A DNA stretch of 64,000 nucleotides from Candidatus Melainabacteria bacterium (GCA_023250195.1 JAHFBF010000002.1:1-64000), one strand, 5' to 3'. Numbered from the stretch's first letter, positions 22,735 through 31,824 are shown. Made by a program: numbers and translations. The notes: generated by a model from the letters alone, not told the origin.

Positions 22735-25086
22735 TTAAATCTTACTGGAACAATCTACTCCAAAAAAGCCTATGTCACATGCACATGAGAATGTTCCAGA
22801 TGGTCCTGCACTACATTGTCCATGAGATGAGCAGCTATTGCTTTGACAAGCCTGATTGTTGTCTTCTGCTTTAGAGCAATCTATTCCAACAAAGCCTACG
22901 TCACATGTACATGCTCCGGAATTACATTTCCCATGAGATGAGCAGTCGTTTTGACAAGAAGAAGTTGGATTTTTCTTTGAACAGATATCAGGAATAAAGT
23001 CCTCATCATTATCTATTTCAAGTGCAGAGAAAATAGAGTTAATTCCTTTATCTACTTGAAGACTAAAGTCTGAAACTGCCTGTGCTGGAATGCAGGTAGG
23101 TGTATTTTTGCCTGACTTTATTTGTGCAGAAGTTGTTGAGTCAGCACAGGAAAGAGAACTGATTTCCTTGAGTAATTCAACCAGGTTATCTGTGGCATTA
23201 AATATGCCATCTGAACAATCTTCGCCTCCGTTTCTGAGAGAGTTTTTAATTTCTCTAAGAACAGAAACAACTTGTCTGGTAAGTGGTCTGGCTGCTTTTG
23301 ATGATCGTGATAATTTAAGCTGAGCAGTATTTAGCTGCTTTAGTATTTGGTTGATTTGGTTTTTTAGGGAAGAGTCGGATATTTGAGTTGTTGGACAGTC
23401 AATTTCTTCTGAAACACAGCTTCCATTTGGACATTTTTTTGTTCCACTTGGACATTCTTCTGTTGTTTTAGAGCACTCCTCAAAACTTCTTGCGCAGCTT
23501 CCATCAGGACATCTTTTTGTTTCTGATGGACATTCAGATAGTTTTTCACATGCAGTTAAATCTGTTACACAATTTCCGTCCGGACATTTCTTTGATGGAA
23601 AGGGACATCCATTCCCAAAGCAAAATATAGGACTTTGGGTGCATGAATTATCGGGACATTTAAAAGGTCTTTCTCCTGATGAGCAACTTGTGTTGGTGCA
23701 AAGATCTTTTTCGGTAACACATGAACTGTCAGGGCATTTTATTGGTGCTTCTTTTGGACATGGACAGAAGGCGATATTACTTGTGCATGTGCTGTCAGGA
23801 CATTTTATTGGTTTTTCGCTAGGACAGTTTTCATTGCAGGAGGTTTTATCACTTACACAATCTCCATTTAGGCATTTTATTGGTGCTTCTTTTGGACATG
23901 GACAGAAAGCGATATTACTTCTGCATGTGCCGTCAGGACATTTTACTGGTTTTTCTTTTGAACATGAAGAAATATTTTCACAAAATGTTTTGTTTAATAC
24001 ACATGAACTATCTGGGCATTTAACTGGTTTTTCTTTTGGGCATGAAGAGATATCTTCACATTGAGATTTATCTTTTACGCAGGAATTGTTGGGGCATTTA
24101 ATTGGAGTTTCAGATGGGCATAAAGAGATTGTAGATTCACAACGTTCTATGGAGATAGCACAAGTATCATCTGGACATCTTACAGGTGTTTCTTTTGGAC
24201 ATGGACAGTCTGGTTTAGTAGCAACACAAGTACCATCAGCACATTGAATAGGTCTTGTTTGTGGACATGAAGTTGATGCAGTACAGTCTGCAGTGGTTAA
24301 AGCACATGAATTATCAGAACATCTTACGGGTTTTTCCTTAGGACAATTTTCAGAGCAAGCAGATATGAGGGCAGTACATGTTCCATCTTTGCATTTGATT
24401 GGTTTTTCTGTTGGACATCCATTGCTTGATGGACAAGTTGCCTGTGTAGCGGCACATGTACCATCAGAACATTTAATAGGTGTAGAAGAAGGGCATGAAG
24501 TATCAGATGAACAAGATGCTTGTGTAATAGCGCAAGTGCCATCAGAGCATTTAAAAGGAGTAGAGGAAGGACATGAACATGCTGCTTGTGTAGGAGCACA
24601 TGTACCATCAGAACATTTAATAGGTGCAGCAGAAGTACATGTACTCGTAGTAGTAGATGGGCAAGTTGCTTGTGTAGTAGAACAGCTACCATCAGAGCAT
24701 TTAAAAGGAGTAGAGGAAGGACATGAACATGCTGCTTGTGTAGCAACGCAGGTACTATCAGAACATCTAATAGGAGCAGCAGAAGGGCATGGACATGTTG
24801 CTTGTGTAGTAGCACAGGTAGTATCAGAACATCTAACAGGAGTAGAGGAAGGGCATGGGCAGGCTGCTTGTGTAGTAGCACAGGTATCATCAGAACATCT
24901 AATAGGAGTAGAAGAAGGACATGGACAAGCTAGTTGTGTAGTAGCGCAAGTACCGTTTGAGCATAATATTGGTGTAGAAGAAGGGCAGGTTTGAGCTTGA
25001 GCAATGTTTTTTGTTATTAATAAACTCGTTAATAGAAGAACTACTAGCAGAAAGATTCTTTTTAATTTGAAAGGTTGTTTAATCAT
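22735..25086 (-). CDS. Secreted protein with 22 four-cysteine repeats and C-terminal EGF-like domains
   Basis: This 783-aa protein has a clear signal peptide (basic start, FLLVVLLLTSLLITKN, cleavage near AQAQ at about residue 32). Residues ~34-540 consist of about 22 units of the type CPSSTPIKCSDGTCAATQATC, each with four cysteines spaced about 7, 5 and 6 residues. A short Cys-poor helical segment (~545-680) follows, then two EGF-like modules (CSSHGKCNSGACTCDVGF and CSSHGQCSAGPSGTFSCAC). It is an exported, disulfide-rich rod-like surface protein, perhaps adhesive; I know no named family for the repeat unit. Units nearer the N-terminus are more alike, so the array is probably still expanding there. 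Confidence 0.85.
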   Translation of the reverse strand: MIKQPFKLKRIFLLVVLLLTSLLITKNIAQAQTCPSSTPILCSNGTCATTQLACPCPSSTPIRCSDDTCATTQAACPCPSSTPVRCSDTTCATTQATCPCPSAAPIRCSDSTCVATQAACSCPSSTPFKCSDGSCSTTQATCPSTTTSTCTSAAPIKCSDGTCAPTQAACSCPSSTPFKCSDGTCAITQASCSSDTSCPSSTPIKCSDGTCAATQATCPSSNGCPTEKPIKCKDGTCTALISACSENCPKEKPVRCSDNSCALTTADCTASTSCPQTRPIQCADGTCVATKPDCPCPKETPVRCPDDTCAISIERCESTISLCPSETPIKCPNNSCVKDKSQCEDISSCPKEKPVKCPDSSCVLNKTFCENISSCSKEKPVKCPDGTCRSNIAFCPCPKEAPIKCLNGDCVSDKTSCNENCPSEKPIKCPDSTCTSNIAFCPCPKEAPIKCPDSSCVTEKDLCTNTSCSSGERPFKCPDNSCTQSPIFCFGNGCPFPSKKCPDGNCVTDLTACEKLSECPSETKRCPDGSCARSFEECSKTTEECPSGTKKCPNGSCVSEEIDCPTTQISDSSLKNQINQILKQLNTAQLKLSRSSKAARPLTRQVVSVLREIKNSLRNGGEDCSDGIFNATDNLVELLKEISSLSCADSTTSAQIKSGKNTPTCIPAQAVSDFSLQVDKGINSIFSALEIDNDEDFIPDICSKKNPTSSCQNDCSSHGKCNSGACTCDVGFVGIDCSKAEDNNQACQSNSCSSHGQCSAGPSGTFSCACDIGFFGVDCSSKI

Positions 25087-25223
25087 TTTTCCCTCTTCTT
25101 GTTGTGAATATTGGTTACTACTGAAGAGTGATTATATTACGGTTTAAATTTGTGCTATAGGATTGCTTTACTGGGATTACAAAATTTTACTTTAATTTAT
25201 TTATTGTAACTATTAAGGAACAA

Positions 25224-25251
25224 TTGTTACTATACTTAAGTGATTTATAAT
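25224..25251 (+). promoter_or_regulatory. Candidate promoter, possibly giving a leaderless mRNA
   Basis: TTGTTA (25224-25229), 16 bp, TATAAT (25246-25251). The ATG of the DUF255 gene is only 8 bp after the -10 box and has no ribosome site. The palindrome AACAATTGTT (25219-25228) overlaps the -35 box. Confidence 0.45.
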
Positions 25252-25258
25252 TATTATT

Positions 25259-27289
25259 ATGAATAATCCAAAGCTAATTCAAGCGAAACCAAATAAACTA
25301 ATTTCTGAAAAGAGTCCTTACTTACAACAGCATGCTTATAATCCTGTTCAGTGGTATCCGTGGTGTGATGAGGCTTTTGAAAAAGCAAAAAAAGAAGACA
25401 AACCAATTTTTCTGTCAATTGGTTATTCTACATGTCACTGGTGTCATGTAATGGAGCATGAATCTTTTGAAGATGATGAAGTGGCAAAATTAATGAACGA
25501 TGCTTTTATATCCATTAAGGTTGATCGAGAAGAAAGACCTGATATTGATAATGTTTATATGACAGTGTGTCAAATGATGACTGGAAGCGGTGGATGGCCA
25601 CTTACTGTAATTATGGATCATGATAAAAAGCCATTTTTTGCAGGGACTTATTATCCAAGACACAGTCGTTATGGGCGAATTGGAATGGTGGATTTAATTC
25701 CGAGGATTAAAGATATATGGGTTAATAAACGCAATGAGGTTTTAGAGTCTTCTAGTCAAATTGTTCAGTACTTAACTCAGGCTACAGAAAGTAAGCCGGA
25801 TTCTGATATTGATGAAAATGTTTTAAAAACTGGATTTGAAATGTTTAGCAGTCGTTTTGATGAAAGTTATGGCGGTTTTGGTACTGCGCCAAAGTTTCCT
25901 ACTCCTCATAATCTTTTATTTCTACTTAGATATTGGAAGAGAAATAAAGATAAACGTGCTCTACAAATGGTAGAAAAAACTCTACAATCAATGAGACTGG
26001 GTGGAATTTATGATCAAATTGGATTTGGATTTCATAGATATTCTACAGATTCACAGTGGCTTGTCCCTCACTTTGAAAAAATGTTATATGACGAGGCTTT
26101 GCTTTCTACAGTTTATACAGAAGCCTATCAGGCTACAAAAAATGATTTTTATAAAAACACAGCAGAAGAAATATTTACTTATGTTTTACGGGACCTGAGA
26201 TCTAAAGAAGGTGGATTTTATTGTGCAGAGGATGCGGATAGTGAAGGAGTAGAGGGGAAGTTTTATGTGTGGAGTGAAAGTGAAGTAAGAGGAATACTGG
26301 ATAAAACCGAGGCAGATCTGGTTATAAAAGCTTTTAATGTAAAAAAGGATGGAAACTACTTTGATGAGGCGACAAGGGAAAAATCTGACAGCAATATACT
26401 GCATTTAAGTGAATTGTCTGATAGTCAGTTGCTGGAAAGTGCCAGGCAAAAACTTTTCAATGAAAGAGAAAAACGAATACATCCGCATAAGGACAAGAAA
26501 ATTCTAAGTAGCTGGAATGGTCTTATGATTGGAGCGCTGGCAAAAGCTGCTTCTGTGTTTGAAAATGAAAACTATCTCAACATGGCAAAAAGTGCCCTTG
26601 ATTTTATTATTATGAAGATGACTAAAAATAAAACTTTATTACATAGCTTTTGTGATGGGGAAGCAAAAATAGATGGACATCTGGATGACTATGCGTTTTT
26701 AATCTCGGGACTTTTGGAGCTATATGAGGCTACCTTTGAAATTAAATATCTCAAATCAGCACTTGATTTTAATGAATATCTGCTGGAACATTTTTGGGAT
26801 GAGAAAAATGGAGGATTTTATTTTACTTCTTCTTCCGGTGAACAGTTGCTTGTAAGGCAAAAAGAGATTTATGATGGTGCTATTCCTTCCGGCAATTCTG
26901 TTTGCATGTTAAATTTATTGAAACTTGCAAAGATTACCGCAAACAATAAATTTGAAGATTACGCAAGGAAAACTTTAAAAGTGTTTTCTGAAAATATTAA
27001 AGCTGCACCGATTGCTTATACACAGTCTCTTTGTGGAGTAGACTTTATTATTGGTCCTTCGTATGAAATTGTAATTGTTGGTAATCAAAATGCAGATGAT
27101 ACAAAAGCAATGTTAAAAGCTTTAAGAAAAGAATTTATTCCGAATAAAGTTGTGATTTTCAATCCTGAAGGAAAAAACTTCTCAAAAGTCAATGAAAAAG
27201 CTACGGCTTATGTCTGTCAGAATTACAGCTGTAAGAGTCCTACGTCGGATGTAAATAATTTGATTGAGCTTTTAACTAACGATAAGTAA
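25259..27289 (+). CDS. DUF255 thioredoxin-domain protein (YyaL/SPATA20 family)
   Basis: This 676-aa protein is full length for the family. The N-terminal thioredoxin-like domain begins [20 protein letters not shown] and holds the CHWCH motif near residue 60, [10 protein letters not shown] and GSGGWPLTV. The C-terminal two thirds form the alpha/alpha barrel seen in N-acylglucosamine 2-epimerase-like proteins ([29 protein letters not shown]). The biochemical role is unsettled. It is monocistronic and cytoplasmic by sequence. The start fits the family, and a promoter lies so close that the transcript may lack a leader. Confidence 0.9.
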   Translation: MNNPKLIQAKPNKLISEKSPYLQQHAYNPVQWYPWCDEAFEKAKKEDKPIFLSIGYSTCHWCHVMEHESFEDDEVAKLMNDAFISIKVDREERPDIDNVYMTVCQMMTGSGGWPLTVIMDHDKKPFFAGTYYPRHSRYGRIGMVDLIPRIKDIWVNKRNEVLESSSQIVQYLTQATESKPDSDIDENVLKTGFEMFSSRFDESYGGFGTAPKFPTPHNLLFLLRYWKRNKDKRALQMVEKTLQSMRLGGIYDQIGFGFHRYSTDSQWLVPHFEKMLYDEALLSTVYTEAYQATKNDFYKNTAEEIFTYVLRDLRSKEGGFYCAEDADSEGVEGKFYVWSESEVRGILDKTEADLVIKAFNVKKDGNYFDEATREKSDSNILHLSELSDSQLLESARQKLFNEREKRIHPHKDKKILSSWNGLMIGALAKAASVFENENYLNMAKSALDFIIMKMTKNKTLLHSFCDGEAKIDGHLDDYAFLISGLLELYEATFEIKYLKSALDFNEYLLEHFWDEKNGGFYFTSSSGEQLLVRQKEIYDGAIPSGNSVCMLNLLKLAKITANNKFEDYARKTLKVFSENIKAAPIAYTQSLCGVDFIIGPSYEIVIVGNQNADDTKAMLKALRKEFIPNKVVIFNPEGKNFSKVNEKATAYVCQNYSCKSPTSDVNNLIELLTNDK

Positions 27290-27312
27290 AGGAAAATCGC
27301 CTTTTCTGTAAC

Positions 27313-27873
27313 TTAATTAACCATATATTCTAATTGGAATATATGAAATAAATCTTTAAGAAATCTTTGAAATTCAGGACCCCTTGGATCAATCGATGAA
27401 AAATCTCCGGGATCTTCATTTATCCCAAGCTCTTTAGCAGTATAAAAACCGATCTTCCCATCTTTTTCTGCAACAAGATACTGGGGAAAGATTCCAGCTT
27501 TTATAGAATCAGCAATAGCTTCTTGTATAGGATCATTAGAAGTCTTAGTTCTATTTAGGAGATTCCCAATAATCTCGTGTATATAAGGATGTCCAAGCTT
27601 TAGTACTGCTTCTGGAATAATTAAACTTGGCAATTTATGTTTTGTAACAACCCCGGATATTTTTTCAATGTATTTTGGACTATTAGGGATTCTTAAAGTC
27701 CAGGAAAAATCATTTAATGAGGAGCTTGAAGTAAGTCCACCCATACTTGTGTAGCTCGTTGGTTTACCTGGTGCAGGAGAAAAACTAACTTCAAATTTAA
27801 ATTTTTCTTTTGCTTCTTTCGGCAAAAAGCTTGTGTTAAATAAAAAAGCAGTACCTCTGCGTGAAACTAACAT
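27313..27873 (-). CDS. Hypothetical protein (186 aa)
   Basis: I do not recognise a family. The protein has a Ser/Thr/Pro-rich N-terminal half (SFSPAPGKPTSYTSMGG), then a helical segment and an acidic stretch (ELGINEDPGDFSSID), with no signal peptide, membrane segment or Cys motif. The ATG at 27873 has the weak site ggcaat upstream; a later start is possible. It lies 63 bp downstream of the HELNH protein gene on the same strand, so both probably form a two-gene transcript. The pair has no housekeeping association. Confidence 0.55.
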   Translation of the reverse strand: MLVSRRGTAFLFNTSFLPKEAKEKFKFEVSFSPAPGKPTSYTSMGGLTSSSSLNDFSWTLRIPNSPKYIEKISGVVTKHKLPSLIIPEAVLKLGHPYIHEIIGNLLNRTKTSNDPIQEAIADSIKAGIFPQYLVAEKDGKIGFYTAKELGINEDPGDFSSIDPRGPEFQRFLKDLFHIFQLEYMVN

Positions 27874-27936
27874 TAGTGAATTGCCTCTTAATTGATTCTA
27901 ATTTTATCATTAATTTGGGTTAGACAATCCTTAACT

Positions 27937-28494
27937 TTAAATCTTTGATTTTAATTTTCCAAGTTTTATCTTGTTAAATCCTTTTGGCTTCCATGGATCG
28001 ATAGTCATATTCCTTCTAAACTCTGTCATTTTTTCAATTTGACCTTTTAATTTATCCCATCTCTCAATCCATTTTTCAGGTATTTTAGTTTGTTTTAAAA
28101 TTTGATATGTGTCTTCCAAGAAAAATCTTCCTTTTGCATGATGTTCTAATTTGAAGTCCATGTCACAAAAAGGATCTACAATTACATGTCCATGAATTAC
28201 CCAGGCTTCGTAAAACAATCCTCTACCCGGATCGAAATCAGTATCATTTCCTACAGGCTGTCCCCATACAAAAGCACCGGACGGATCAAAACCTTTAAAA
28301 TAAAATGCCCCTGCAAGTAAATGATTTAGCTCATGTCCGACTTTTGCATGAATATCTAAAACGACCTTTGTTTCTTTAAGTGAATATTCAGGTGGGTCAT
28401 ATATATATACCGTAAGGGTGTCATTTTCAAGAGTATAATTATGTCCACCTTGAAATCCTATCCACCATTGTTTGTCAGTGATTAATTCCTGCAT
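27937..28494 (-). CDS. Hypothetical protein with HExxH-type zinc motif (185 aa)
   Basis: No named family comes to mind, but residues 53-61 read GHELNHLLA, a HExxH zinc-peptidase signature (His54, Glu55, His58) inside a helix-like segment. A downstream FYEAWVIHGHV (Glu96, His101, His103) could give the third ligand, as in gluzincin-type enzymes. It has no signal peptide; aromatic-rich start (KQWWIGFQGGHNYTL). A small metallopeptidase is plausible but unproven. It is the first gene of a likely pair with the 186-aa gene downstream and diverges from rsmE. Confidence 0.55.
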   Translation of the reverse strand: MQELITDKQWWIGFQGGHNYTLENDTLTVYIYDPPEYSLKETKVVLDIHAKVGHELNHLLAGAFYFKGFDPSGAFVWGQPVGNDTDFDPGRGLFYEAWVIHGHVIVDPFCDMDFKLEHHAKGRFFLEDTYQILKQTKIPEKWIERWDKLKGQIEKMTEFRRNMTIDPWKPKGFNKIKLGKLKSKI

Positions 28495-28584
28495 AATAGA
28501 TTTTTACCCTTTGAAGATTTTCTTTTATCTTAAAATGTTGCAAAGTGATAAAATATCATCCTTAGGTTATAGGGATAAGCCTAT

Positions 28585-29355
28585 ATGAATCATAGATTTT
28601 TTATTACACCAAATCAAATCAACTGGCAGGAAAAAAAAGCCAGCATTTCTGAGCAGGATCAGACTCATAAAATTTCACATGTCTTAAGACTTAGGGAAAA
28701 TGATCAGATAGTTTTACTTGATGGGACAGGGCTTGTTTATAATGCTCAGATTGTTTCTTTTTTTTCAAGAGCAGTCCAGTGCAGGCTCTTAAGCAGACGA
28801 AGTACAAATACAGAGCCAGAATTAAAAATAACAATTGCACAAGGATTGCTTAAAGGACCAAAATTTGATTATGTTTTACAAAAGTGTACAGAGACAGGGG
28901 TTTCCGAATTTATTCCAGTTGCTACTGAAAGAACTATTATAAGAATTAATGAAGATGATGTCTCAAGAGATGTAGATAGGAGAATAGATCGCTACCAAAA
29001 AATTATACAGGATGCTGCAGAACAGTCAGAGAGAGGATCTGTTCCTCCTGTAAAAAATGTGATGACCCTTGATGAGTTGTGCAAAATGAATTTATCTACT
29101 TATGATTTAAAACTTATTTGTGCTGAAAGATCCCAGACTAATGGAATAAAAGAAGTTTTAAACAGTATTCAGTCTAAAGTTCAAAAAGTTATTTTATTAA
29201 TAGGTCCGGAAGGAGGATTTGCTGAGAATGAGATAAAACAGGTTCTATCTGCTGGTTTTACTTCTGTAAGTCTTGGAAAAAGAATCTATCGTTCAGAAAC
29301 AGTTGGTATGCTTCTTTCCGGCATATTGTTTTTTTATTTTAATGATCTTAAGTAA
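28585..29355 (+). CDS. rsmE: 16S rRNA m3U1498 methyltransferase
   Basis: This 256-aa SPOUT-class enzyme methylates N3 of U1498 in 16S rRNA using S-adenosylmethionine. The N-terminal PUA-like domain has HVLRLRENDQIVLLDGTG. The C-terminal knotted domain has QGLLKGPKFDYVLQKCTE, FIPVATERT, AEQSERGSVPPV, LLIGPEGGFAENEI and the terminal SLGKRIYRSETV, all diagnostic. It is not obviously in an operon; a palindromic hairpin follows its stop by 4 bp and could serve as terminator. Confidence 0.93.
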   Translation: MNHRFFITPNQINWQEKKASISEQDQTHKISHVLRLRENDQIVLLDGTGLVYNAQIVSFFSRAVQCRLLSRRSTNTEPELKITIAQGLLKGPKFDYVLQKCTETGVSEFIPVATERTIIRINEDDVSRDVDRRIDRYQKIIQDAAEQSERGSVPPVKNVMTLDELCKMNLSTYDLKLICAERSQTNGIKEVLNSIQSKVQKVILLIGPEGGFAENEIKQVLSAGFTSVSLGKRIYRSETVGMLLSGILFFYFNDLK

Positions 29356-29359
29356 CCAG

Positions 29360-29447
29360 GACTTTCACAAAAGCAAACCTATTGCCCGAAGCGTAATTTG
29401 GAAGCGGACATGGAGCGCAGGTATGGTGAGAATAAAAAGTGAAAGTC
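29360..29447. repeat. Palindromic element (family E-like hairpin)
   Basis: The inverted arms gactttcac (29360-29368) and gtgaaagtc (29439-29447) enclose gcgtaattt and ggagcg motifs like those in the 21275-21438 elements. It sits between the convergent rsmE and the HTH-regulator gene, so it could terminate both. Confidence 0.55.
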
Positions 29448-29454
29448 TTGCTTG

Positions 29455-30267
29455 CTATTGTTGTGGTCTTTGTTCTTGTGGTCTTGCTTGTGCTTGTGGT
29501 CTTGCCTGTGGATTTAGCCTGTTATAAACATTTTGTATGTGAGCAGGATTTATATAGTTTACATGTTGTTGACCTGGTTGTGGTTGCTCTTTGCTTACAT
29601 TGTCTCTGTGTTTTGGGGCTTCCTCAACAAGCTTATTTGCAACTCCCATTACAATTTGTCTAAATTCCTGAGGATTATTTACTACTTGATCAAGATCTAC
29701 ATTATTTGTTTTTTGCCAGATTGTATCAAAGGCTTCAAATGTAATGTTTTGTCTTGAGTTTGTAACTGCAATTAATCTAAGCCTTGGATTAATTACTTTG
29801 TTTGCTTTTGCATTGATTCCAAATTGTAAGAAAAGATTATTTAGTCTGCTTTCAACTGTCTTTTCTGATATGCCAAGAATCTTTCCAATTGTTTTGTTGG
29901 AGAGTCCAACTGCTACCAGTAAAAGAGTTGCTGTTTGATCTTCAGAAAGAAGTTCATTTGGTGGTTCTTGTGAAGCCTGGTATCTGAGTTTTTGTGCATG
30001 ATAGCATTTTCCAACCAGTCTTGCTCTTGGATTTAGATTACCGCTTTGATCCTGAAATTTTGCTAACCGGATTAATAGTGTTGTAATTGATTCAATATTT
30101 TTAGTTGAAAAATTTAAATCTTCTGCAATAGAAGCATTTGACCAGCCTGCTGCTATAAGTTGAAGTACCCTTTTTCTGCTTGGATTATATTTGATTAAAA
30201 AATCCGGAGCAATCGATACTTGCACATTATCTTTTCCCGGGTTATTTTGGTTTTCTGATGTTAGCAC
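29455..30267 (-). CDS. Protein with two LuxR/GerE-type HTH domains
   Basis: This 270-aa protein has two helix-turn-helix segments in tandem: residues ~28-75 (RVLQLIAAGWSNASIAEDL, then STKNIESITTLLIRLA) and ~107-150 (TATLLLVAVGLSNKTIGKIL, then SEKTVESRLNNLFLQFG). Each is followed by a similar NPR.RL motif, so the unit was probably duplicated. No receiver or ligand domain precedes them. The C-terminal 30 residues are Pro/Gln/Arg-rich and look disordered. It is a likely DNA-binding regulator, perhaps binding as a built-in dimer. The divergent neighbour at 30653 shares the upstream region, which contains a 12-bp palindrome. Confidence 0.75.
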   Translation of the reverse strand: MLTSENQNNPGKDNVQVSIAPDFLIKYNPSRKRVLQLIAAGWSNASIAEDLNFSTKNIESITTLLIRLAKFQDQSGNLNPRARLVGKCYHAQKLRYQASQEPPNELLSEDQTATLLLVAVGLSNKTIGKILGISEKTVESRLNNLFLQFGINAKANKVINPRLRLIAVTNSRQNITFEAFDTIWQKTNNVDLDQVVNNPQEFRQIVMGVANKLVEEAPKHRDNVSKEQPQPGQQHVNYINPAHIQNVYNRLNPQARPQAQARPQEQRPQQ

Positions 30268-30652
30268 TGTGTATCTCCTCTTTTATTGGTGACAACTATT
30301 AGGCTTATTCCCAGGATTCTTATTGGTCAATCTTAAATAGACAGTTTGATTTAGAGAAAAAGTTGTACTTAATTTTGTTCTTTCTTCAAAAGGCTTAATT
30401 CCTTAGAATTTTTTGAATCATTATTAAAATCTTAGTTAAATTAGGGCTGACTTTGCGGGATAACTTTAAGTTGTCCTAAAAGGTTAAGGAGTGTTAAAAA
30501 TTGGCTTCTAAAGCTCTTTTGTACTTATATTTGGGCTAGAAATAAAGGTTATAACCTGTTTCTTAATGAATATCATATAATATGACATTGTAATTATCAT
30601 TTTATAAAGTTTTGAGGCTTTATATATATTGAGCTAAGTAGGGATCAAAAAA
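30268..30652. other. Divergent 385-bp intergenic region
   Basis: It separates the HTH regulator (minus) from the Ala/Thr/Pro protein (plus). Apart from the palindrome and -10 box at 30546-30581 I see no gene, RNA or repeat. The unusual length for this compact window suggests regulatory content. Confidence 0.45.
30546..30581 (+). promoter_or_regulatory. Palindromic operator candidate with -10 box
   Basis: The perfect 12-bp palindrome AGGTTATAACCT (30546-30557) lies where the -35 element should be for the TATAAT at 30576-30581. This is consistent with a repressor or activator site governing the gene at 30653. Confidence 0.45.
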
Positions 30653-31180
30653 ATGAGTACAAATCCTACAGGATTAACATCAAATATAGCCAAGCAAATA
30701 GCAGCACAGGCAAGTCAAAAATTAAATAACTCGTCAGCACCTGCAAATCAAGGCCCACGTGCAGATGCGTTTGCAAAAGCAACAGCACCTACAAATTCTC
30801 CACCACCAGTAACTACTGCAGTAGCAACACCAGGTTCTGCACCAGCAGCACCAGTAGGTGGTACTACTGCTCCTACATCACCAGCTGCTGCAGCAAGAGC
30901 AACGGCAAATGCACCAACAACACCTAGTAATGTAGCTGCAGCAATAGGAATGGCAACAAGTAGTGTGGTCTTTGCGCGTGTTTCAGCTGCAGCAGCTGTT
31001 ACAGTTGGAGAAACTAAAGATGAAAATAAAAAAGAAACTAATAAATCTATTAACAGAGGAACAGAAGTTGGTGATAAAAGTAGTTTAGCTTTACAAGGCG
31101 ATAATTCTTCAGCGGGAGAAGAAGCAGCTAAAACTGGTGCTACCGGCGGCGCAAGCGGTCCAGGTGCTGCAGCCGCATAA
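30653..31180 (+). CDS. Ala/Thr/Pro-rich low-complexity protein (175 aa)
   Basis: There is no recognisable domain. The N-terminus (NIAKQIAAQASQKL) is helix-forming. Residues ~30-95 are Ala/Pro/Thr/Val-rich and probably disordered. A mildly hydrophobic stretch (~97-122, VAAAIGMATSSVVFARVSAA) might span a membrane. The C-terminus is Lys/Glu then Gly/Ala-rich. It has the weak site tagggat before the ATG. The 3' end overlaps the likely nth start by 17 bp, so translation may be coupled, yet no functional link is known. Antisense frames here are also open because of the composition. Confidence 0.6.
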   Translation: MSTNPTGLTSNIAKQIAAQASQKLNNSSAPANQGPRADAFAKATAPTNSPPPVTTAVATPGSAPAAPVGGTTAPTSPAAAARATANAPTTPSNVAAAIGMATSSVVFARVSAAAAVTVGETKDENKKETNKSINRGTEVGDKSSLALQGDNSSAGEEAAKTGATGGASGPGAAAA

Positions 31181-31793
31181 AAAAATTCTTTTGCTCTTAA
31201 AAAAACATTATGGTAATCCAAAATGTGCTCTTAATTATAAGAATCCTTTTGAATTATTAGTGGCTACTATTCTTTCAGCTCAGTGTACTGATGAAAGAGT
31301 AAATATTGTTACTGAAAAACTCTTTAAAAAATATACAACAGTAAAAGATTATGCAAGTGCAGATATAAGGGAATTTGAAAAGGATATTTATTCTACAGGG
31401 TTTTATAGAAATAAGGCAAAAAATATTATTGCAACAGCAAAGATGATTAATGGCATATATAAAGGAAGGGTTCCAAAAGACTTTGATAAGTTATTAGAAT
31501 TTCCAGGGGTAGCGAGGAAAACAGCTAATTGTGTAATGGGAAATGCTTTTAATATCCCATCTGGAGTAGTAGTAGATACTCATGTGTCCAGAATTACTCA
31601 AAGGCTTGGACTTACAAAGAACACTGATCCAAATAAAATCGAGCAGGATTTAATAAAAATAATTCCTAAAAGTGAATGGATAAATTTTAGTCATATGTTA
31701 ATCTGGCACGGAAGAAGAATCTGCGATGCTAGAAGACCAAAGTGTGAAATCTGTTTTTTGAATAAATTGTGTCCATCTGCAGGTATAAAATAA
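31164..31793 (+). CDS. nth: Endonuclease III (DNA glycosylase/AP lyase)
   Basis: This base-excision repair enzyme removes oxidised pyrimidines and nicks at abasic sites. Seen: CALNYKNPFELLVATILSAQ, the helix-hairpin-helix LLEFPGVARKTANCVMG with the catalytic Lys, the catalytic Asp in VVVDTHVSRITQRLGL, and the iron-sulfur cluster CDARRPKCEICFLNKLC (C-x6-C-x2-C-x5-C). I choose the GTG at 31164 (209 aa) because its distance to the conserved NPFELL equals that in E. coli Nth; the frame is open back to a GTG at 31137. The start lies inside the 3' end of the upstream Ala-rich gene. Confidence 0.92.
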   Translation: MLQPHKKILLLLKKHYGNPKCALNYKNPFELLVATILSAQCTDERVNIVTEKLFKKYTTVKDYASADIREFEKDIYSTGFYRNKAKNIIATAKMINGIYKGRVPKDFDKLLEFPGVARKTANCVMGNAFNIPSGVVVDTHVSRITQRLGLTKNTDPNKIEQDLIKIIPKSEWINFSHMLIWHGRRICDARRPKCEICFLNKLCPSAGIK

Positions 31794-31824
31794 TACCATT
31801 TGTGGAATTAATCTAACACTTCCT

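Noticed and set aside
23639-24994. Two long plus-strand ORFs (23639-24064, 24293-24994) with HxPSEHLIG-like repeats
   Set aside because: They are antisense to the 22-unit Cys-repeat gene; the repeat periodicity keeps them open. They have no ribosome site or export signal of their own.
30748-31221. 157-codon minus-strand ORF
   Set aside because: Antisense of the Ala/Thr/Pro gene; GC-rich codon bias of Ala/Pro codons removes stops. The plus frame has a promoter-like region and a start.
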